A DNA stretch of 62,629 bases from Lachnospiraceae bacterium. GTDB lineage: Bacteria > Bacillota > Clostridia > Lachnospirales > Lachnospiraceae. The stretch's first letter is position 1; each line of letters begins with the position of its first letter. Position numbers and translations under genes: made by a program. Location: contig JAILMH010000067.1 in assembly GCA_024692715.1 (NCBI GenBank), positions 1 to 62,629 on the forward strand, read 5' to 3'. Under the pieces are notes generated by a model. It was not told where the DNA came from, ran no database searches, and saw only the letters and a list, made by a program, of their open reading frames with translations. Below are positions 1 through 8,222 of this stretch, piece after piece.

Positions 1-1080
1 TATTATGTCAACCATATCGTCAAGCTCATCTCCGGCCTTATCTATGGAGTCCTCTTCATATATATTAGAAACATACGGCTCGAATTCGCCGACTATTCCG
101 CCTATATCTCTGCGGCCATAAACCGTGCCGTCATTTGTGCATGAGTAGAGAATTCCCCTGTCATATCCGACTACACCGCCTGTTATGTATCCGATATGTT
201 CAAAGCCGACAGTCCCCCTGTTTGATGAGTTTCTTACTGTTCCCGAAGATGCTCCGGCTATTCCGCCTGTATATTTAACTGCTTTTACATCTATCTTATC
301 TTTAAGGTCGCCCTCAAAAATATCAGTGGGATTTGTATCTATAAGCTCAAGAGCATCCTTTTCATCATCGTTTGTATCATCCTCATCATCAGAATCCTTC
401 CCGATATCAGAAGGAACACTGTTTATCGCCCCGAGATTCTTGCAGGAATCGATCGTGCCCTCGTTATAACCGGCGATTCCGCCGACTTTATTTCTGGCAT
501 TAACAGCTCCATCGTTTTCACACTGCAGGATAGTACCGTCTTCTTTATTGTGCCCGACGATTCCACCCACTGACTTTTCCGCATCAATAGATCCGCTGAA
601 GATGCAATTGCTTATCAAGCCTTCATTTTCACCGGTAATCCCTCCGATATTTTCAGCCGTACCATTCGCCGATATGGTTCCCTCTACTGTGAGGCCAATG
701 ACAGCCCCACCCTTTGAAACCTGCCTTATAAAGCCTGTTTCAGAGAGCTTTCCTGTCATCTTTATTCCACTTATCTTATGTCCGTTTCCATCAAAGGTTC
801 CGGCCATGACCGCTATCGGCGAAAATTCCTTTCCGCCAAGGTCTATGTCTTTAGTCAGGCGTATCACCTTCCCGGATGTATATGTGCTGTTTTTAGCATT
901 CAAAGCGAGTTCTTCCAGCTCTTCAGCTGTACCTATCGATATATCAGCACTCTGACTGATTTTTGCATTATCCGCACTTACGGCCTCTGCTCCATAGCCA
1001 GTCTGAGGCAGACCTGTAAATATCAGTGCAGCAGCTATCAGAGCTGAAACTGTCCTATTAATATAAGTCCTCTTATTCAT
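1..1080 (-). CDS. GLUG-repeat surface protein, 3' end cut by window
   Basis: 360 residues are visible with no stop before the window edge. The start ATG at 1080 has GGAGG five bases upstream and overlaps the stop of the MMPL gene by 8 bases, so translation is coupled. The N-terminus (MNKRTY, a hydrophobic stretch, then GYGAEA) is a signal peptide of about 30 residues. It is followed by many GLUG-type units (GGIxGxNxGxI with NxGxV turns), which in this family form a right-handed beta-helix. The last visible part (IGGIVGEFEPY, then YEEDSIDKAGDELDDMV) matches the point in the neighbouring paralogue at 3561-6524 where a long helical insertion begins, so the missing part probably holds a similar insertion. 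The role is unknown. Operon position suggests an extracellular partner of the MMPL exporter. Confidence 0.85.
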   Translation of the reverse strand, partial: MNKRTYINRTVSALIAAALIFTGLPQTGYGAEAVSADNAKISQSADISIGTAEELEELALNAKNSTYTSGKVIRLTKDIDLGGKEFSPIAVMAGTFDGNGHKISGIKMTGKLSETGFIRQVSKGGAVIGLTVEGTISANGTAENIGGITGENEGLISNCIFSGSIDAEKSVGGIVGHNKEDGTILQCENDGAVNARNKVGGIAGYNEGTIDSCKNLGAINSVPSDIGKDSDDEDDTNDDEKDALELIDTNPTDIFEGDLKDKIDVKAVKYTGGIAGASSGTVRNSSNRGTVGFEHIGYITGGVVGYDRGILYSCTNDGTVYGRRDIGGIVGEFEPYVSNIYEEDSIDKAGDELDDMVDII

Positions 1081-3574
1081 CAGTTCCTCCGACTGCCCCT
1101 GTTCCTTCATCAGCCTCACTTGCGCTTCCGCTCTTAAGTGTAAGGTTCATTTTACCATTTATATTTCCTATTACCTGTCCATCAATATAGCCCGAGAAGT
1201 ATCCCTTGACCGTTCCGTTTATGGTCATTGTTCCTTCGCTCTTTGAAAGGATCTCACCCGTTCCGATGTTATGAGTGATCGTAAATGCAGTCTTGTCGAT
1301 CAGCGGATCGAGCAGTATCAAAAGCTGCGGAAGCACCATCATGACAAGGAGCATTGACGTTAAAGTTCCTCTTCCGAGAGCCATTCCGAGCTGTGAAATT
1401 ACTGCATTTGATGTAAAATACCAAACCAGAAATCCGCAGGCTGTAAGGATAGTTCCTGAAGTGAGGATCGTCGCAAACGACTGATTCAGGCTGGCAACCG
1501 CCGCCTCTCTCTTACTTGTAAGGTCTTTCCTCAGATGCAGGTAACGGTTAGTGATGACTATCGCATAGTCAATAGTCGCACCCATCTGGATCGAGCTTAC
1601 GATCAGATAACACAGGAAGTAGAAGGAATTTCCGGTAAGATACGGCACCGAGAAATTTATCCATATACTTCCCTGAATGGTTATGAGCAAAATAAACGGT
1701 ATACTTGCTGACTGGAAAGTAAACAAAAGTATAATACCTACAAAAAGCGCTGTAAGGATTGAGATCAGTGTATTGTCTTTACTGAAAGAAGCAGAAAGGT
1801 CCTGGTTGCTTGTTGGATCTCCGACAACATATATCCTGTCCTTATAGTGGCTCTGAACGATACTTCTTATTTCGTTAATATGCTCAAAGGTTTCGTCACC
1901 TTCCACCGCACCTTCGAGGTTAAAGATTATTCGAGTATGTTCATCACTTTCAAGCTGCTCTCTGGCGTCAGAGATCTGATCGTGGATATCATTGATATCC
2001 TCTGACTGCTTGGCACTCAGATTAAATGTTCCTTTGTCATTTTTTTCATATACAAAATCGATCATGTCGATAACTGCAACACGATACTCATCTATTCCGT
2101 CAACAAAAGCGCCATAGGCTTCTTTATCATAGGCATAGGCGGTATAGAGAAGCTTCGATATGCCAACGTCAATATCCGCGACCTCTGCGAATTCACGAGG
2201 ATTCAGCTCATCTGTAAGCACGTATTCATCGTTATCTCCGACCTTAACATTTGCAAGACCTGTGATATCCTCGACGTAATCCAGCTTCTCAAGGTCTTCT
2301 ACAACTTCCTTTTCAACTGCATAGCTTCCCTTCGGCAGAACCGCCGCCATTGTGCTTCCGGTATCAAAGGTCTCATCTATCCTGTGCTTTGCTTTAAGAT
2401 ACTCCGTTGTCTTCGCACTTGTCGCTGAATTTTTATCAAAAATATACGGACACTCGCTTGAAAAATGAGCTGCAAACACCATTATTACAAGGAATACAAC
2501 AGGCAGAATATATCTTGTGCCATAGACAAATTTTCCCCAGTAATTGATCTCCGGAACAAAGCTCTTGTGGCGTGTCTTCTCGATAAATCTTCTTGATGCC
2601 ATTATGAGGCAAGGCATGAAGAGGAATACTGTTATCAGTGAGAAAAGTATCGCCTTACAGAGCACGAGACCCATATCCTTACCTATCTGGAAGTGCATGA
2701 AGATCAGCGCTGCAAGTCCCGCTATTGTTGTGAGTGAGCTCGATGATATCTCTACTATCGCCTTTGAAAGAGCCTGTATGAGCGCTTCTCTCGCATCGTA
2801 GCCCTTATCCTTTTCTTCCATATATCTATGGAAAAGGATAATCGCGTAATCTATGGCAAGTGCCAGCTGGAGCACCGTATCAACCGCATTTGAAATATAT
2901 GAAACAGTTCCAAATACGAAGTTAGTACCTTTATTCAGCACCGCTGCCATTGCAAAGTTAGCCACAAATATAGGGACCTCTGCATAGGTCTCAGATGTAA
3001 AAAGAAGTACCAGTATGATGACAACCGCTGCCAGACAGAGAATGAATCCTATATCCTTCTGCAGATCCGCAGATTCATTAAGATCGACGGTTGTGTAGAC
3101 ATAGCTGTCGTAATCCTTCACATAATCTCTGACCTCTGCTATCGCTTTCTGTGAAAGCTCCGTATCCTTTTCTTCATCAAACATCAGCGTATACAGCGCC
3201 GCCGAGTCCTTGTAATATTCCGTCAGATCCTCATTTTTATAGTCGTCATCATCCGGATCATAGAACTTGACAGTATTGATACCATCAATCTTTTCAAGTC
3301 CTTTTGCAACATCCCTTGCTCTATCATAAGTGATGTTCGCGATCAGAATTTTCGCTGTACCAAAGGTCGTAAATTCCTCATCCATGAGGTCTACGCCCTG
3401 CCTTGTTTCTGTTGAAGCGGGAAGATACTGCGCTACATCATCTTCAACATTGACCTTATGTAAAGAGAACAGGCAAAAAATCATTGCCACTATAAATATG
3501 ACAAAAAATCCTTTTCTCTTATCTACGATAAATTCCGCAATTCTGTACATAACGCTGTCTTTATCGCTTCTCAT
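1073..3574 (-). CDS. MMPL/RND-family membrane transporter
   Basis: 833 residues from ATG 3574, chosen because AGGAGGG sits 8 bases upstream; an in-frame reading from 3616 has no such site and would run further into the previous gene. The layout is that of MMPL/SSD exporters: one membrane helix near residues 13-33, an extracellular domain, a block of five or six helices (about 175-345), a second extracellular domain, then a second helix block (about 600-760). Conserved AIDYAI and TIDYAI segments, the proton-relay type Asp-Tyr signature of the family, occur in both halves. Family members export lipids or hydrophobic compounds using the proton gradient; the substrate here cannot be read. The C-terminus carries an unusual Gly/Asn-rich tail with short INGxxxG repeats. 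It lies between two GLUG proteins with overlaps of 14 and 8 bases. Confidence 0.9.
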   Translation of the reverse strand: MRSDKDSVMYRIAEFIVDKRKGFFVIFIVAMIFCLFSLHKVNVEDDVAQYLPASTETRQGVDLMDEEFTTFGTAKILIANITYDRARDVAKGLEKIDGINTVKFYDPDDDDYKNEDLTEYYKDSAALYTLMFDEEKDTELSQKAIAEVRDYVKDYDSYVYTTVDLNESADLQKDIGFILCLAAVVIILVLLFTSETYAEVPIFVANFAMAAVLNKGTNFVFGTVSYISNAVDTVLQLALAIDYAIILFHRYMEEKDKGYDAREALIQALSKAIVEISSSSLTTIAGLAALIFMHFQIGKDMGLVLCKAILFSLITVFLFMPCLIMASRRFIEKTRHKSFVPEINYWGKFVYGTRYILPVVFLVIMVFAAHFSSECPYIFDKNSATSAKTTEYLKAKHRIDETFDTGSTMAAVLPKGSYAVEKEVVEDLEKLDYVEDITGLANVKVGDNDEYVLTDELNPREFAEVADIDVGISKLLYTAYAYDKEAYGAFVDGIDEYRVAVIDMIDFVYEKNDKGTFNLSAKQSEDINDIHDQISDAREQLESDEHTRIIFNLEGAVEGDETFEHINEIRSIVQSHYKDRIYVVGDPTSNQDLSASFSKDNTLISILTALFVGIILLFTFQSASIPFILLITIQGSIWINFSVPYLTGNSFYFLCYLIVSSIQMGATIDYAIVITNRYLHLRKDLTSKREAAVASLNQSFATILTSGTILTACGFLVWYFTSNAVISQLGMALGRGTLTSMLLVMMVLPQLLILLDPLIDKTAFTITHNIGTGEILSKSEGTMTINGTVKGYFSGYIDGQVIGNINGKMNLTLKSGSASEADEGTGAVGGTDE

Positions 3575-6524
3575 TTGTATTAACCCTCCTGTGCCTGAGT
3601 ACTGCCGCTGCGGCAATTAATATAAAAACTGCTCCCGCTGCCGCTGCGGGAAGCATTGAATCCTTTTTACGTATTACATAAAATATCGGACTGCTGCTTG
3701 TGAATACATAGTAATTTCCATCGTAATGACCCTTGGCAATTTCGCCGTTTTCAAGCATCACAGTCGTTTTCTCACCTGCTCTCAGGCGTATAGTTAGGTC
3801 ATTAAAGGAAACTCCGTAAACTGAATCTATGCTAAGAGAATGTTTCTCAATAGCTTCATATTCTTCCGGTGCTTTTTTATCAGCAGGCGTAACTTCATCC
3901 TTGAGGCTCGTTCCCTCATAGAAATTACCACTCACCAGCACCGTCTGCTCCGGATCAGCTATCGTCGTGACCCATGGAACATAGCAGGCATAAACCACCT
4001 TATTCTGTGTCAATCCCTTGAAATCACTTTCAGACCAGTAGCCGATCTCCTCATCCTTCTTAGGAATCTTAGGAATTTCCTCTTCTCCGAGGCTTCCGCC
4101 GTATCTCACCCGGCGTTCAGCAGTCATTCCGTCTGCAAAAACAAAGGTAATATGCACTGTACCGAATTCCTTCGGAACACCGTCCATGCTTACAAGCTCA
4201 GCATATGAAACCTGCCTTGCCATTGAACTGTCAGCACCTCCGTCGATAGCTGAACTTCCGGTCTCAACATAAATGTTTCCAACGACCTCAGCATCATCAG
4301 CGCACTGCCCTGCTATACTTCCGGTCTTTTCACTGCCTTCGACCGATGCCACAGATCTGTTGCCTTTTAAGCTGCTGCCATATCCGGCGATCCCACCGGC
4401 AAACTTATTTCCGGAGACCGACATAAAAACATTTGAGCCTTCTATAGAAAGCTCACTGTTTCCGGCAATTCCTCCGACATATCTGGAATCTTCTGCCACG
4501 ATATTCCCCATGGAACTGCAGTCATATACCACGCCATACTCTGCATTACCGACGATTCCGCCTATATAATCCTTGTAACCGACGATATTGCTGTTATTTA
4601 TGCATTCTTTTATGACTGCGCTTTTAGTCATCCTGAATTTCATACTCACATCGCCCGAAGAAACTGTTTCAAAATCAGAATCTCTGCCGGTGGTGACATC
4701 AATTGATCCAGCAACTCCTCCGACATTAAAATCACCTGTGATGATCCCTTCATTTTCTGAATTTCTTATCTCACCCATTCCGGAAGCATTTTCTGAAACA
4801 CACTCTTCTGAAATGTCCTCGTAGATCTTCTTATCCTTAAAATCATCTCTAAGGTCATTGAGCTTATCCCTTGCCTCATCTATTCCGTCATTCGTAACGT
4901 TTGATATCGTCTTAAGCTGACCTGTTATATCGTCAAGGCAGCTTCTTATCTCTTTATCAGAGCTTTTTAAGTCATTGCTCAGCCTGTCTGACTCATCCGC
5001 AAGTCTCTCGATCCTGGCCTGTATATCATCAGAGGTCTTTCTCTCGTCAGCCTTGTAATCATCGACTGTATTTCTGCAGTAATCATCGAGCGAACTCAGC
5101 TTATCCCTCACATCTTCAAGCTTTTCTATCGCTTTTTTTGCCTTCTTTGAAAGCTTTTTATCACCTTCATCAATTGCACCGATCAGACTATCTATATTGC
5201 TGAAGGTCTTATCTCCCTTATCCGCGAGCTGTCCTATTATAGAAACGACGTCCACCGGTACTCCGGCGCTTCTGGCCTGTCTCACAGCCACCACAAGGTC
5301 ATACATTTCTAAAAGAATATCGACCGGATCTTCACCTGTGCCCTCTGAAATATATACCTTTGTATCTATATCTATCGCATCGAGGTCAGCCCTGATTGCA
5401 TCAAATCTTGAATATAATTCATTTTCGATTCCGTCATTTTTGGCTCTGTAATAAGCTTTATAATTACTTACTGTACTTCTGAGATCATCTGCCTCAGCCC
5501 TGATTGCATCAATATCCCCCTGAACAGCGTCATCCGCTGTATCCACTGTAGAATTTAAATTTCCTGTAAGAGATACAAGCCTGTCGAATTCATCTCCGGC
5601 CTTATCCAGTGTATCCTCTTCATATCGTATTTCAGCATACGGCTCAAGGATTCCGGTTATTCCTCCAATATTTCTGCGCCCCTTCACTTCCCCGGAATTA
5701 TCACAGTTAACTATCAGCCCCCGGTCATAACCGGCTATTCCGCCTGTCATCGCCGTCATATGCACTTCTCCGACACGGCCTGTATTTTTTGAGCCCGTTA
5801 TGACACCTGTACTCTCACCGGCTATTCCTCCGGTGTGGCAGATATCGATATCCTTAAACTCCATACTTTCATCATCGGGATCATTAAGCCTTTCATGGGC
5901 TGTAAAGGTCGATGCATTTATTTCTCCGGTATTCACTGCACCGGAAATATATCCTTCATTAAAGCCGGCTATACCTCCGGTCTTTTTAGTTCCCATGACC
6001 TCTGCCGCATTTTCACAATTTATGATATTGGCCGAAGGCATATTCCTTCCAACGATTCCGCCGACATTTTTATATGAGATTACTGTTCCTTCTACATCAC
6101 AATTTTTGATCGTTCCATAATTAATTCCGGCAATAATACCGATATTTTCATTGGAATCATTTTCGCTTACGGACCCTGTGACCTTAAGATCATGTACACA
6201 GCCCTCCGCAGTGAGTGTTCCTATAAAACCGATATCAGATTCATTGCCCGAAAGTGCGAAGCCTTTTATCATATGCGACCCACCATCGAGATCACCTGCA
6301 AACAGCTTAATATTCTTAAAATCTGTTCCGCTCAGATCAATGTCTCTAGTGAGCACATATTTTCTGCCCTTTGTATATAGCTCAACATCACTTTCTCTGC
6401 TGAGAGCGATAAGATCCTCCGCCGTAGAGATCTCGATCGCATCGGATCTGCCAGCATATACAACAGACGGAATATTCATCAAAACAAGGCTTAAAACGAC
6501 CACTGCCAAAAGCCTTTTTTTCAT
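3561..6524 (-). CDS. GLUG-repeat and coiled-coil membrane-anchored surface protein
   Basis: About 987 residues. The start is uncertain: ATG 6524 begins a clean signal peptide (MKKRLLAVVVLSL, cleavage near VVYAG), while GTG 6536 has a better placed GGAGAG; TTG 6545 is also open. After a segment of about 70 residues come GLUG units, then a highly charged, Asp/Lys-rich helical insertion of roughly 280 residues with heptad-like spacing (about 310-590), then GLUG units again, and a beta-rich C-terminal region. The protein ends with one membrane helix and a basic tail (RHRRVNTNEKR), so it should be held on the outer face of the membrane. It is the first gene of an operon with the MMPL exporter and a second GLUG protein. 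The function is unknown; a periplasm-like adaptor or surface scaffold for the exporter is an inference. Confidence 0.85.
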   Translation of the reverse strand: MKKRLLAVVVLSLVLMNIPSVVYAGRSDAIEISTAEDLIALSRESDVELYTKGRKYVLTRDIDLSGTDFKNIKLFAGDLDGGSHMIKGFALSGNESDIGFIGTLTAEGCVHDLKVTGSVSENDSNENIGIIAGINYGTIKNCDVEGTVISYKNVGGIVGRNMPSANIINCENAAEVMGTKKTGGIAGFNEGYISGAVNTGEINASTFTAHERLNDPDDESMEFKDIDICHTGGIAGESTGVITGSKNTGRVGEVHMTAMTGGIAGYDRGLIVNCDNSGEVKGRRNIGGITGILEPYAEIRYEEDTLDKAGDEFDRLVSLTGNLNSTVDTADDAVQGDIDAIRAEADDLRSTVSNYKAYYRAKNDGIENELYSRFDAIRADLDAIDIDTKVYISEGTGEDPVDILLEMYDLVVAVRQARSAGVPVDVVSIIGQLADKGDKTFSNIDSLIGAIDEGDKKLSKKAKKAIEKLEDVRDKLSSLDDYCRNTVDDYKADERKTSDDIQARIERLADESDRLSNDLKSSDKEIRSCLDDITGQLKTISNVTNDGIDEARDKLNDLRDDFKDKKIYEDISEECVSENASGMGEIRNSENEGIITGDFNVGGVAGSIDVTTGRDSDFETVSSGDVSMKFRMTKSAVIKECINNSNIVGYKDYIGGIVGNAEYGVVYDCSSMGNIVAEDSRYVGGIAGNSELSIEGSNVFMSVSGNKFAGGIAGYGSSLKGNRSVASVEGSEKTGSIAGQCADDAEVVGNIYVETGSSAIDGGADSSMARQVSYAELVSMDGVPKEFGTVHITFVFADGMTAERRVRYGGSLGEEEIPKIPKKDEEIGYWSESDFKGLTQNKVVYACYVPWVTTIADPEQTVLVSGNFYEGTSLKDEVTPADKKAPEEYEAIEKHSLSIDSVYGVSFNDLTIRLRAGEKTTVMLENGEIAKGHYDGNYYVFTSSSPIFYVIRKKDSMLPAAAAGAVFILIAAAAVLRHRRVNTNEKR

Positions 6525-6537
6525 CCATTCCAGCACG

Positions 6538-6594
6538 TTTTCCAACTCTCCGTATCTTTTCCAACATGTCGAATATTTTCCAACACAATGTTGC
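6538..6594. repeat. Three 19-bp direct repeats beginning TTTTCCAAC
   Basis: TTTTCCAAC occurs exactly at 6538, 6557 and 6576, a strict 19-bp period, with the other 10 bases of each unit unrelated. The set lies between the start codon region of the GLUG protein and its promoter, that is about +10 to +70 of the transcript. The period is not a multiple of three, so it is not coding. It could be a set of binding sites for a DNA or RNA binding protein. Confidence 0.7.
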
Positions 6595-6611
6595 TTTACT
6601 TTATGTAATGC

Positions 6612-6640
6612 ATTATAATATTAAAAAGAAAGATATTCAA
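6612..6640 (-). promoter_or_regulatory. Promoter of the GLUG-MMPL operon
   Basis: On the minus strand TTGAAT (6640-6635), a 17-base spacer and a perfect TATAAT (6617-6612) form a sigma-A type promoter. Transcription would start near 6605, about 80 bases before the coding region. The -35 box lies inside the palindrome at 6635-6654. Confidence 0.7.
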
Positions 6641-6654
6641 TAGTGATATTGAAT
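6635..6654. promoter_or_regulatory. Probable TetR operator (perfect palindrome)
   Basis: ATTCAATA, GTGA, TATTGAAT: two perfect 8-base arms around a 4-base centre. Each arm contains TTGAAT on one strand, which serves as the -35 box of the minus-strand operon promoter and possibly of the plus-strand regulator promoter. Size, symmetry and place between a TetR gene and its divergent exporter operon fit a TetR-family operator that would control both directions. Confidence 0.65.
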
Positions 6655-6697
6655 CAAGGGAAGTTTTTACTTTTATTTAATATTTAGGTGGTTAATT

Positions 6698-7270
6698 ATG
6701 TTCAACAATTTAGACAGAAGGGTGCGTAAGACCCGTCAGGCCCTTGTACTCGGGCTTGCAGCTCTCATGCTCGAAAAAGACGTAACAGAAATTTCGGTAA
6801 AGGATCTTACCGATTATGTAGACATCAACAGAAGTACATTTTATGCCCACTTCAAGGATATCCCGGCTCTGCTGAATTATATCGAAGATGAGCTTTTCAA
6901 TGATTTCAATAAGATAATAACAGACGGGCTGACAAATACTGACGATGTGAAGGATGCAATTTATCCTACCGTACTCATTGTTTTTGAGCACCTCCAGAAA
7001 AATAAAGAACTGGCAAGCGCTCTCATCGGCCCTCATGGAGACCTCGCATTTATACACAAGCTCTACCACCTCATGCGTACCCGCATTACTCAATGGTGGC
7101 CGAGTGAAAATTCAGAAGAGGCTCAGGAAATGAACTCTTTCTATTCAGCTTTCGTCTTTACCGGTGTTGTCGGGATCATCAAAGAATGGATAAGAACCGA
7201 CTATAAAAAAACTCCTACGGAAATGGCAAAGCTCTCCACTGAGCTTCTGATCCACGGAATAAATAAATAA
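6698..7270 (+). CDS. TetR/AcrR-family transcriptional regulator
   Basis: 190 residues, a normal TetR length. The N-terminus (RVRKTRQAL, then ISVKDLTDYVDINRSTFYAHF at about residues 9-52) is a clear TetR helix-turn-helix; the recognition helix contains the family signature R-S-T-F-Y-x-H-F. The C-terminal part is the ligand-binding/dimer half, of the type with a conserved FxxxGxxGIIKEWI segment. GGTGG lies 8 bases before the ATG. It is divergent from the GLUG-MMPL operon and separated by a 20-bp palindrome, so it most likely represses that operon and itself until an effector binds. The effector is unknown. Confidence 0.9.
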   Translation: MFNNLDRRVRKTRQALVLGLAALMLEKDVTEISVKDLTDYVDINRSTFYAHFKDIPALLNYIEDELFNDFNKIITDGLTNTDDVKDAIYPTVLIVFEHLQKNKELASALIGPHGDLAFIHKLYHLMRTRITQWWPSENSEEAQEMNSFYSAFVFTGVVGIIKEWIRTDYKKTPTEMAKLSTELLIHGINK

Positions 7271-7282
7271 TTTTTACATAGC

Positions 7283-7318
7283 AAAAGGCGCTCCGCCATA
7301 TGACGGAACGCCTTTTTT
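7283..7318. terminator. Bidirectional terminator
   Basis: GGCG-c-TCCG pairs with CGGA-a-CGCC around an 8-base loop, flanked by AAAA before and TTTTTT after. It ends the TetR transcript and can also serve the convergent lipoprotein gene. Confidence 0.85.
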
Positions 7319-7341
7319 GCTGCCTTTCGGCAAATATATTA

Positions 7342-8094
7342 TTATTCCTCTTCTGTTGCCTCTGTTGAAGTTTCCTCTGTAGATTCTTCAGTCTCCTCAG
7401 CTGTAGAATCCTCAGAACCTTCCGGCTGCTGTGCAAGCTCAATTGAAACAACTTCGTTGTCAGAGTTGTATGTAACCTTTACCATAGCGTCAGCTGTGAT
7501 ATCGTCTACTGTACAATCCTTATACTCTGTGCTGTCTGTAAGAGTAAGAGTAAGTGACTCTCCGCCCTTTGAATCATCTCCGCTTGGAGCCTCTCCTGAA
7601 GGAGCTTCTCCTGTTGGAGCTTCTCCTGAAGGAGCTTCTTCTGAAGGAGCCTCACCTGAAGGAGCTTCACCTGTTGGTGCTTCGCCTGTTGGAGCTTCTG
7701 TACTGTCTGAATCACCAGAAGGCTTCTCGCCTCCCTGAGGGCCACCCTGGCCGCCGCCCTGAGGGCCGCCTTCTCCAGGCTTTCCACCCTGAGCTTTATC
7801 TCCGCCGCCCGGCTGCTGTCCATCCTGGCTTTCGCCCATTGTTTCAACTGTAAGAGTCTCACCGTCTACAGAAACGACCTTAGCCATAACTTCTGTTCCT
7901 TCAGCGCTCTCTGTAGAGTCTGTAGGAGCCTCAGATGGTGCATCTGTTGGTGCTTCTGAAGGAGCCTCAGAAGACATTACAGCTACTGTAGATGCAGTAG
8001 AAGCAGAACTTCCTGAAGAACATCCCATCATTGTTACAGCAAGTGCTGCAGCGGTAAGTCCGATACCAAGTTTGTTAAGATTCAATCTCTTCAT
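7342..8094 (-). CDS. Low-complexity lipoprotein with EAPTG/EAPSG repeats
   Basis: 250 residues. The N-terminus MKRLNLNKLGIG, hydrophobic core and MMGCSSG form a type II (lipoprotein) signal with Cys at about 25. The mature part is an Ala/Ser/Thr/Glu/Pro spacer with EAPS/EAPT repeats, a short region resembling an OB/DUF-like beta strand pair (VVSVDGETLTVET), a Gly/Gln/Pro-rich run, about eight EAP(S/T)G pentapeptides, a second short folded piece (SLTLTLTDSTEYKDCTVDD to VSIELAQQ), and an acidic Thr/Glu tail. GGAGG lies 6 bases before the ATG. It looks like a surface-exposed lipoprotein with flexible linkers between two small pieces of one domain. No function is recognised. Confidence 0.85.
   Translation of the reverse strand: MKRLNLNKLGIGLTAAALAVTMMGCSSGSSASTASTVAVMSSEAPSEAPTDAPSEAPTDSTESAEGTEVMAKVVSVDGETLTVETMGESQDGQQPGGGDKAQGGKPGEGGPQGGGQGGPQGGEKPSGDSDSTEAPTGEAPTGEAPSGEAPSEEAPSGEAPTGEAPSGEAPSGDDSKGGESLTLTLTDSTEYKDCTVDDITADAMVKVTYNSDNEVVSIELAQQPEGSEDSTAEETEESTEETSTEATEEE
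7581..7700 (-). repeat. 15-bp tandem repeat coding for EAP(S/T)G
   Basis: About eight in-frame copies of a 15-base unit (plus strand: ggagcttctcctgaa and variants) lie inside the lipoprotein gene. Copy number could change by slippage without a frameshift. Confidence 0.8.
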
Positions 8095-8222
8095 AATAAT
8101 CCTCCATAAAATCTATAACCTGTAGATTTCCTTAACTGATATTTGAATCTTAACATGATATTTTTTCCGAATTTTGTTTTTCCTGTGACTTGAAATTGTC
8201 CAACCTGTGACACTTTTGTGTT

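Noticed and set aside
185..955. Plus-strand frames opposite the first GLUG gene
   Set aside because: The minus frame has a signal peptide, clear GLUG repeats and a coupled start; the plus frames have none.
7457..7853. Plus-strand frames over the EAPTG repeats
   Set aside because: Antisense shadows of a low-complexity lipoprotein gene; no ribosome binding site or domain.
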